The translations under genes were made by a program, and so were the position numbers. The notes under the pieces are model-generated. The model was given only the letters and a program-made list of their open reading frames with translations, did not search any database and was not told the DNA's origin. From Gymnopus androsaceus JB14 (lineage: Eukaryota > Basidiomycota > Agaricomycetes > Agaricales > Omphalotaceae): 64,000 nucleotides of DNA. Below, piece by piece: positions 56,320 to 64,000 of the stretch. Location: positions 1-64,000 of the forward strand of contig ML769689.1 of assembly GCA_009733575.1 (NCBI GenBank), written 5' to 3'. Every line of letters begins with the position of its first letter. Within the stretch, counting starts at the first letter, position 1.

Positions 56320-56581
56320 ATATGATGATCAACCTAAGCTTCCTAGGTTATCTAGGACTGCCTCAGGCTGGCTAAGGTTTCCTCACCTCCAGGTTTCTTC
56401 TAGGTTTCCTCAGGTTTGCTTGGAGGGCTCAGGTTACTTCAGGTTGTCAAAAGTCTACCCCCTAATTCCTAGGTCATCCTGAAGGAACCTAGGAACTAAG
56501 TTGCCTAGGAGGCCTAGGTGTCTTTGAGTTACTTTGAGGTCAACTTCAGGCCATCCAAGGCCCAGACACTTTTTTCTGATG
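56320..56581. mobile_element. Right end of a CATCAGG-type element
   Basis: CCTAGG-rich sequence ending CCCAGACACTTTTTTCTGATG. It is closely similar to 62062-62238, the right end of the outer element described below. No left end is visible. Confidence 0.65.
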
Positions 56582-57292
56582 CTCTGAGTGGGTCAAGGTA
56601 TGAGATACACACATATGATGTCTGGGTGATGTATGTGATTGCTAGGGAGCAACTCTTGCCTCCTGCTTTCACTACAAAAGTATTAGTTTTCTCTAAACAT
56701 GTAAGATTGTCCAGCATTATTTAAACACATCTAAACAGAGTTATATTGTTTAAACATAATTAAACTAAACTAAATATTTACATAGAGCCTGAACAGGGCA
56801 TTGTGGGAAAAAAAATGACACCCCCCTCCCTTGCCCTGTGTGTTGGACTACTATCTCACTCCATTCTTTCCCAGGCCCTTAGTACTCATCCTGAGACTAC
56901 ACAACTTCAATAACAGCAGGGCAAGCCCTGCACCCCAGACTTTGTCCTTATCCCTAACCCTAACCACCTAACCCCTAACCTCCTAGCCCCTAACCTAACC
57001 TAACCCTAACCCCTAGCCCACCTACACCTAGGTCATGTGTGGACCTTAACTTTTCCACAATCACATGACTATATCCCACAGCATATCATTGGCATGTTTG
57101 ATGTTCCCTTGGATATTAGCTAGTGAGTCATAGTCATGTGATTGGTCACATGATTAATCACATGACCAGACTCTCCTCCACCATAATATGTGGTAAAAAT
57201 TATTGTTTAAACAGAGTGTTTGAATGTGTTTAAATAATAATGGACAGCCCTCATCTGTTTAGATAAAACTAAGCCTAATTCTCACAACTAAG
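56582..57292. other. Interstitial telomere-like tract and non-coding DNA
   Basis: 56951-57018 is a degenerate run of CCCTAA, CCTAACC and CCCCTAA units. The flanks contain no gene. Confidence 0.55.
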
Positions 57293-58249
57293 CATCAGGA
57301 AAAATGGTCTGGGCCAGGGATAGCCTAGGCAATTAGGTTACAGGGGCTGGACTTGGGATGGCCTAGGCAACCTAGGCCTCCTAGGTTACCTAAGAATACC
57401 TCAGGCTGCCTGAGGTTCCCCCAAGGTTCCTCCAGGTACTGTATAATTGCGACCAAGTGTTCTCGTAATGTGTAACAGGACCCCAAGAATTTCGCCAATT
57501 TTGAGATTGTAATGCATAACACTGAGGTCAGAACTAGAGCTCAGATAAGATTGTAACACATCCAGTTTTAGTATAAATTTGGTGCCTAAATTGTAAATCA
57601 TTTTGGCCAGCAATTACATACCCAGCATTGACAGCATTCCATTCAATGCCGTTTCTTTACCTTCCTCTCACCATCTATCACATTGGTGTCTCAAGTGAAG
57701 ACCCAGTCCTTGGTCTGCCATGTCAGTGCCTTCCTGTCTTGCTTCCCTCTTCTGAGCTCCACTGCATGAGGAAGACTAGGTCCTGCTTCTGGCAGCTTTT
57801 CTACCTCATCCTCCTTCAATACAGGAACCTTGATGTCTGGATCTTCTGCATCAGCAGTGTGTTTGAGCCCTCCCTCATTCACAGCTAACCCCACTATATC
57901 TTTCTTTCCCTCAGATATAACATGCTCAATCATCACCTCTACTGGCACATCACATGAATTGTCAAAATCACCTGTAGATGTGAACTCTGGCTCTTGGACC
58001 TCTTTAGCCTCAGGTATAGCACTAGTTGGGGGTTTTTTGGCCTTCTTTGCACCATCCGACACCTTCTCTGACTTTTTTTTGGCCTCGCTTCTGAGTAACT
58101 GGGTCAGGTGCAGTATCATTGTTGGTTAACTTCTGATGAAGCTGCGGATGGGTCATCTTGAGTTGTTGAAGAATGTGAAGGGTCTGTGGGCTTATCATGG
58201 ACTCCTGGGAGCAGTCGTACTCCCCAATATGACACAACTGAAAAGCCTG

Positions 58250-59345
58250 CTAGGTTGTTAATGAAGGCAATGGTATGAGCTGATTTACCCTTTTTATAAG
58301 CTCAGGTTTATTAATGTCATGATACGCTTTTACCAGCCATCCAATTGCATGATCCCACAAGACTCCCACCAATGTATTCAACCAAATCTCCTTCATTGAT
58401 GGGTCCGCAAGCTGCACCTGAACTTCCACCACCATATCAGCATGTGCTGACTGCTTGATTGACTGCTTCAAGACACATTGGATCCCAACATCAAGAGGTT
58501 GGAAAATGCAGTACAGTTACCAGGAATGAAGATGACAATGATATTGGGGTGCGTAACCTTCATCCATTCCAAAAATGCCTTCAACTTATGCACCAACCAA
58601 CAGTCAATCTTCCAAATGGAATACTGGCTATCTGGGTCTTTGATACCAAGTTCAACCTTCTTTGACTCAAAATATGGAGCAATGATATCATTGACCAGCA
58701 ACTTCATGGTCTCAAAGGTAGACCAGTACATGTCCGATTTTGAGGGTTCTAAACGGAACCCTAACTTCTTTGCTTTGTTGTAGCCTGGTGCATCTTTGCT
58801 TGGACATGAGTATTCCGTACTGCCCTGGAAGATTGCTTGGAACGGAAGAAGTTCACCACTAGCAGAGATCAATGAGACAAGTGTGAAGACCCACTTATTG
58901 TCTCTTCCTGCAGCAGGGACTTGTTTGTCGCCTTTTGGATGCCAGGTCATGTTTGCTCCCTGTACATATACTGTCTGAGTCTAGTCAGTGTTGACACAAA
59001 GCTTCTCATGGATGTTGTAGTTATGTATGCAGTATGCTTCACAAAGATAGGCTTCCTCTAGAATCTCATTAATGTTTTTGGGGAGTTTTTGTGCTGCTCA
59101 GGTCGTAATGCGAAAGCTCCAGTCCAGGTTGCTGGTGATGTACTTCTGGATGAATGTCTCTGAGCAGCGGAATTTTGTAAGGTCATTCAAGAGCTGATGG
59201 AAAAGCTCAGGTGCATGCTCTTCAATGATAGCAACCATAATGGCCTGTATTGACAAGGAGCTCAGGATTGCTCCGCTGTCCTAAATTGCCTTGAGCTCAT
59301 GCTCTATCTTCTTTGTCATCTCTGGGTAGTGATGCTACAATATAA
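58250..59345 (-). pseudogene. DDE_1 transposase core (pogo/CENP-B-like), inactivated
   Basis: One minus-strand frame from about 59345 reads HHYPEMTKKIEHELKAI, IEEHAPELFHQLLNDLTKFR, NYNIHEKLCVNTD, then TWHPKGDKQVPAAGRDNKW, GELLPFQAIFQGSTEYSCP, YWSTFETMKLLVNDIIAPYF, KIDCWLVHKLKAFLEWMK and IVIFIPGNC. The first aspartate lies in NTD, the second in IDCW; the third (in QPLDVGIQ) lies just after a 1-nt frameshift near 58540 and the frame continues to 58250. Stops in the first frame are at 59281-59283, 59098-59100 and 58981-58983, each a C-to-T change from CAG or CGA. The family is frequent in Agaricomycetes. Confidence 0.88.
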
Positions 59346-60466
59346 CTGGTGAGTGAGTGAAGTATTAAATCTGTTTCTAACTCACAAGAATCCCTTGACA
59401 TGTTGTATGACCTCCCAGTGCATTTCCTTTCTTCACATTCCTCAACACTTTTTCCATCCACTTATGGATGCCTTTGTCCCTTGCTTCCTTGTCAATCCAA
59501 CAACCAAGTCTCTGAGGTGTAAGCTTCCTGAAAAGTTCGGGATTTGCCGACTTTGCACAATGGACAATTTCTGTTGTGCCCCAAGGCTTTCCCGCCTTCC
59601 TGGTAGCCTTCTCTATATGGCACCATATGAGAGGTTGAAAATAATTGATGTTCTCTGCTGCTTTTGCTGTCCTTGTTTTCTTCCAACCTTGTGTATGGAC
59701 TGTGTGGTTCTTCTGTCTGATATCCTCTTTAAGCTCCTGCCTAGGATGCGAAGCTTCAGCAACACCACCAACTGCATCATCGTCATCATCAACTGCACAA
59801 AGTTTATGCTTTTAGATTCCTAGTAAGCACTTGTCAATTGCATTAACCATTGGCACTAGCCTTCTGTTGATTTTTGTACGGCTTCCATCCCACAGCCGGC
59901 TAGGCAGCCTTCCTTTGGTCATGGAAATCCTGCTGCCGGTGCTTTGCACCTTCTTGCTTCTCCAAAAGCTTATTTCTTGCCTCTACCTCTCTCGTTTCCT
60001 GCTCAGCCTCATAAATATTTTCCAGTCTCTCTGCTTCCCGCTTCCTGCGTGCAGCTTGCTCCTCAGGAGTAATCTTCTCAAGGAAGCGAATCAATGTTCC
60101 TTGCCGGCAACCAGCTGGTTTACTAGATAAGCTTTTGGTTGAATCTGGTCAAGCTTTTTTTTGATCATTACCCTCCAGCAGCAGACTTGGTCTGTCAGGA
60201 TGATCAAGGGATTGCTTCACTACTCTAGGCTTAGAGGGAGATGTAGCTGAACTGAAAGGAGACAAAGTCTTTGGTGGGGGAATGGCTAAAATCAAAGGAT
60301 TGGGTAGGGATGGATCCAATGTCGAAGATAAATGAGAGGGTTTCAGAGATGATGATGGTGATAAATTCGATGTAGGAGATGAGCAAGAGGGGAGGGAAGG
60401 TGTTTGTGGTGGCTCAATGAAGATAAATTGAGCATCTTTTGCGTATTCAGAAAACCCTGCTGACAA
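59346..60466 (-). pseudogene. N-terminal region of the pogo-like transposase gene (remnant)
   Basis: 60149-60466 encodes a Ser/Pro-rich stretch (SLPSCSSPTSNLSPSSS) and 59900-60094 a charged helical stretch (ITPEEQAARRKREAERLENI). Both are in one frame, different from the DDE core, so introns or frameshifts separate them. They sit where the DNA-binding part would be, but no helix-turn-helix could be made out. 59353-59823 is open on both strands and not informative. Confidence 0.5.
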
Positions 60467-60843
60467 TGTGCTATAGTCTCCAGATTCAATGTTGGTTACC
60501 TCTGAGGCTTCGGATGCAGTAGAAGAACTCTCATCATCATCAAATGCCTGTCATCATTGGTGAGTTCATAACTAGACAAAATCACAAAACGGAGTAACAC
60601 TCATGAACTGTTGGCTTTGCATTAGGACTTTATTCAAAGCTTGAAGTCTTGCTGACTTGATACAATTTGGCCTCATGAGATCCACCTCCTGGGGTCACAT
60701 GAAGTGCTCAAGCGCATTGGGTCCAACAATTCCACAAGAGTGTGTATCTTCCTGCTGGGTTACTGGTAGAACCTCCACTGAGAATGTAGAGAAGGTATGT
60801 TGATCTTTCCATGCTGTGAGTGCATGGAGCAATGTTGCTGGAA

Positions 60844-61377
60844 TTACAGGGGTTTTTTTTCCTGCCAAAGAATCACCAGCTTCTTTTCCCTCTCAAACAC
60901 CTCTACTCCAACCTCTTTCAACCACGTTGGACAGTCTTTGAGCCCCTTCCCAAATACACGAATCACCTTTTCTGCCAGGTCAGTACCATGAATGAGAAAT
61001 TCAGCTTGCTCCTTGACACTCTTGCTCACTTGTCCCTCCAAGAGCTCCAGTAAAATGTCAACAGCACTGCTGTTCAGCCAGTTTGTGCCTAAAATTTGCC
61101 AGAGCAAAGAAATAGGCTGCGTGTCTTTGAAACCAGCCTTCGGTGAAGCCCAACAGGCAGACTGAAGGAGGAGGTATGTATGAGTGGCTTCTGCATGAAG
61201 GGTTTCATTTGACCAATCTTTTTGAACTTCCTCCAGCCATGCTCGGACTCGCAACCATGGCTTCCTGATGTTTTCTGGTGAGCAAAAAGTACAGTCCAGT
61301 ACGAAATGAGCTAGAGGGGAAATAACTCCTCTCCACTCAGATGAGCATAGTGCATGGCTGCAGCACCATTCATCCAT
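60844..61377 (-). CDS. Second ORF of the pogo-like element, function uncertain
   Basis: 177 codons starting MDEWCCSHALCSSEWRG. The stretch ILGTNWLNSSAVDILLELLE resembles the start of Ulp1-type (C48) cysteine protease domains in fungal transposons, where W-L-x-D/S precedes the substrate groove, but no His-Asp-Cys catalytic set is visible before the frame ends at a poly-T run. It could also be an unrelated accessory gene. Confidence 0.4.
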   Translation of the reverse strand: MDEWCCSHALCSSEWRGVISPLAHFVLDCTFCSPENIRKPWLRVRAWLEEVQKDWSNETLHAEATHTYLLLQSACWASPKAGFKDTQPISLLWQILGTNWLNSSAVDILLELLEGQVSKSVKEQAEFLIHGTDLAEKVIRVFGKGLKDCPTWLKEVGVEVFEREKKLVILWQEKKPL

Positions 61378-62059
61378 GATTCACAGGATATGGCATCCAC
61401 CTGTCAGATAGTGGCTGGTGGTGGAAGTTGAAGCTGAAGGAGCCTCTTGAGCATTAGGTCTGTGATGCAAGGGGAGGGTTTTGTGGAGAAAAAAGCAGAG
61501 GACTCTAATGATGCATCGGGATGGCAAGATGAGATGACAGGAAGTTCAGTATCAAGCATGACTCATATAGAGCACTTTTGATCAGGGAGAAGCTTTTGTT
61601 TGGCATTTTTAGGTATAAAGAATGTAGCTTTGGCTTGTTTCTTTTCCTCGGCGGATGCATTAGACCACATTGCTCATGGTGACAATGCAGAAAATGAATT
61701 TTTATTGCACTGGTGGGTGGTGGCAGGGAGGCAGGCAGTATGTTATTAGCTCTGCTTAGATTGGTGCCCTCTTAGTTTGGTGGCATTTAGGAGCTTATGG
61801 ATGAAGCGCTCAACAGATGCAGGGAGAAGCAGAATGACCATAACTTCACCAAAAAAAGGTTATTTCTTAAAAAATTGAATGGCATTGTTTTCAGCATGTA
61901 AAAACACCCTAAATATGAGCTTATGTTTTAAAAAAACTCCCCTTGGCCTTGAACTGAACTGAGATCTGTAACGCGTAATGCCATACCTTGAACTTGACCT
62001 GTGCCAAGTTCAAGCCATAACACATAACACCCGGGGATTATTTGGTCAAAATTATACAG
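61378..62059. other. 3' non-coding part of the pogo-like element
   Basis: No ORF of note. Ends in the element's inverted repeat, with GTAATGC and CATAACACATAACAC words shared with 49821-50060. Confidence 0.5.
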
Positions 62060-62479
62060 TATCCTCAGGTTTTCTCAGGTGACTCAGGTTACTTCAGGTC
62101 ATAAGAAGTCTACCCTCTAATTCCTAGGTCATCCTAAAGGAACCTAGGCAACCTAGGTGGCCTAGGTGGCCTAGGTGTCTTTGAGTTACCTTGAGGTTAA
62201 CTTCAGGCCATCCAAGGCCCAGACAGTTTTTCCTGATGAGCCATGTTTGGAAAGCAGGAGAAGCATCCAATGTGCAGTCATATGAGCTGCATCATTCTTG
62301 AAGCTATTGAACAATTGCTGTGATCAATTCATGATTAGACCTTTGTTTGAGAAACTTGATAACAGTGTTTTTCACTTACTGAAGATTCATTCTCTTGCCA
62401 ATTAAATCCTAGTTCAAACTTCGGGACAGTGACACAGTATTCATTTTAAGACAATATTAGTTGCATTTCAAAGAGTAGT

Positions 62480-64000
62480 AGAAGATTTGACCTACCCAAG
62501 AACAAACACCTTTGGGTAATTGAATGGCATTGACCTTGTAAAAGATGCTAAGCTGCATCTGTTGATGAGCACTGTGTAGTGCATATGGTCCCGCATGTTG
62601 ATGCAGTTGGAACAGAGGTTCTAGAAAAAGCCTTTTGCATTGGTCTGGATGATTTTGACATACTAACTGCAAAATAAAATGAGAATATAGTTATATATGC
62701 AGAGCAAATGACATACTCCTTGTACTTTGATGTTGTCATTAGTCATTTGAGCAGATGTTTGTTCATTCCAAGCATCAGAAAAGTCTTCTGGGGCCCACCA
62801 AGAACCTTGTTGACACGGTTTTCACCTTCAACTCTCCCATTTGTCTGAATACCTGCTGTGAAAATAGTGCTCATCCATGCCCATACCCACTGAGATCTGC
62901 ATGGATAGATTTCATTGCAAAGATATCAAATAGTGAATGGATAATGAGTGCAAAGATGATCAAAGAGATGATCAAAATTGTCCAGGGATACAGCGCAATA
63001 TGCAGCCCAAAAGTCCCTCGCAAAGTTGGTCCACTCTGGGCCAAGAGATGCTTGTAGATTTGTAGTGACATTACCATTCAGATGGTGAAGACAAAAAAGA
63101 TGGAGACTGAGAGGTATGGTTTTTGCACAACCTGAAATTAGAGATAGCGCACAGTCGGAAAGGAATACATCAGGGGGATGTTCAGCAGTCTCCAAATGAG
63201 AGGCAAGAACCCAGTCTTGCAATGCAATATCTTTGGTAGCATGAAATGCATACCAAAGATTTTGAGATGATCCAAAGTTGTCAATACCAATCCCAATGTT
63301 AAGAGGATAACCATACATGTTCCGATTATAGGTAATGTCATTCACAAGGATATCATGGAAGCATCAAGCAAGGGCTAACTGCTCAGGCAATTGCCACCAG
63401 AGACCAATCACAGTCCAATATTCATCCACCTAAATCTTGAATTGCCAAAGAGAATCAGCACTTTGAAGATCCCGCAGCTTCTTGATGACACTTGCAATAT
63501 CACCACCTAAAACAGAGACCTAATCTCGAGCTTCCTGTTTAGCAGCATTTATCAGGTTTGATATCTGACAGGGCTCAAGTATGCGAGAAGGAATATGCTC
63601 CTTCAAGATAGCTGCAACCTGACTATGATTGAGAGAATCAGGAAGTTTCTCAACAATCTCCCAATGAGCAGTGCTGGGGAAGGAGGGATAGGTTCCACCA
63701 TCAGGAATCCAAGGAGCATGATTATGATCCCAAATTGCAGTGGTAACTTGCCACATTGAGGTCCCAGAAACACAATTCAGGTTAACATGTGCAGTGCAGT
63801 CTGACCTAGCAGTCTTTCCCTGTTGATGGTCTCCAAGATCAATATCTCAATGATGAACAGGATCTGCATGGTTGTAACAGCTACACTGCAGAGTAAGACA
63901 AAAAATCTCACCATTTGCACCCTTCTTCAACTGCCCTTTCCACCAGTGATGCCCCTGTCATGTCTGAAACTCATACACCACAGTAGTACCCTTGTCAAGT
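62480..64000 (-). pseudogene. MULE transposase, six in-frame stops, runs off the window
   Basis: A single minus-strand frame from the window end to about 62740 reads a FAR1-like CxC..H region (QCSCYNHAD, RSDCTAHVNLNCVS, TTAIWDHNH), then YGYPLNIGIGIDNFGSSQNL, the MULE catalytic region VFLSDCALSLISGC and LHLFCLHHLNGNVTTNLQAS, then EIYPCRSQWVWAWMSTIF and TNGRVEGENRVNKV. A further exon (62500-62670) reads HQHAGPYALHSAHQQMQLSI. Stops at 63958-63960, 63847-63849, 63520-63522, 63430-63432, 63364-63366 and 62926-62928 are all TGA or TAG that would be CGA or CAG. No frameshift is needed. No element ends were identified; it could supply the transposase type that made the 9-bp duplications at 31.0 and 33.8 kb, but nothing links them directly. 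Confidence 0.88.

Larger units (their letters stand above)
57439..62059 (-). mobile_element. 4.6-kb pogo-like DNA transposon
   Basis: Left CTGTATAATTGCGACCAAGT and inverted right CTGTATAATTTTGACCAAAT; TA at 57437-57438 and 62060-62061. Contains a DDE_1-type transposase on the minus strand plus further minus-strand coding remnants. TA target and DDE_1 domain fit the pogo/Tigger branch of Tc1/mariner. Confidence 0.85.
57293..62238. mobile_element. CATCAGG-type element split by a pogo-like transposon
   Basis: Left CATCAGGAAAAATGGTCTGG and inverted right CATCAGGAAAAACTGTCTGG; AG at 57291-57292 and 62239-62240 is the 2-bp target duplication. Its own sequence is only 57293-57438 and 62060-62238 (GCCTAGG-rich arms); everything between belongs to the inserted element. 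Confidence 0.82.

Noticed and set aside
56951..57018. A true chromosome end
   Set aside because: The CCCTAA units are degenerate and sequence continues on both sides with elements.
1..64000. CRISPR arrays, rRNA or tRNA genes
   Set aside because: None of the tandem repeats has unique spacers, and no conserved RNA gene box was found on either strand.

Overview
The window looks like a repeat-rich chromosome segment of a filamentous basidiomycete, most likely an Agaricomycete. Supporting signs: short (about 45-66 nt) GT-AG introns cut the host genes into small exons; the host genes belong to fungal families (F-box, Hikeshi/OPI10, a basidiomycete-type seven-helix membrane family, Zn(II)2Cys6 regulators, NACHT-ankyrin STAND proteins); and the mobile elements are fungal Copia, Tc1, pogo-like DDE_1 and MULE types. 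No tRNA, rRNA or CRISPR was found. All gene models were spliced by eye.

Layout. 1-2.8 kb: a broken copy of a Zn(II)2Cys6 regulator 3' end, a 26-bp minisatellite and several small inverted-repeat elements whose ends begin CATCAG. 2.9-8.8 kb: a complete but inactivated Ty1/Copia element with 363-bp LTRs, itself hit by a 232-bp MITE. 8.9-12.7 kb: a 347-bp near-perfect palindrome and a 1.98-kb TIR element. 12.7-21.9 kb: the most CpG-rich, gene-like part, with an F-box protein, a secreted RING-type protein, a Cys-bearing small secreted protein fragment, a possible HMG-like gene and the Hikeshi orthologue. 22.4-27.5 kb: two paralogous seven-helix membrane protein genes, convergent, with two TIR elements between them. 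29-38.5 kb: a duplicated unit of about 1.4 kb (two copies), two non-autonomous elements with perfect 9-bp target duplications, and a Zn(II)2Cys6 regulator split by one of them. 39-43 kb: the inverted partner of the window start, a Tc1 remnant with a nested MITE, and a repeat shared with 10.2-10.7 kb. 43.5-46.6 kb: an intact four-exon NACHT-ankyrin gene. 46.6-57 kb: small elements and little coding sequence. 57.3-62.2 kb: a pogo-like element nested inside a CATCAG-family element. 62.5-64 kb: a MULE transposase pseudogene running off the window.

How it fits together. The elements are nested (MITE in Copia, MITE in Tc1, pogo-like element in a CATCAG element, 9-bp-TSD element in a regulator gene). 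The longest dead coding regions (Copia gag-pol, MULE, pogo DDE core) stay in one frame over long stretches, and every in-frame stop I could place is TGA, TAG or TAA where CGA, CAG or CAA would fit. The CpG content of duplicated pairs is strongly unequal. Together this suggests decay by C-to-T change at methylated (or RIP-like mutated) repeats, with a CpG-rich host island at 12.7-21.9 kb that escaped it.
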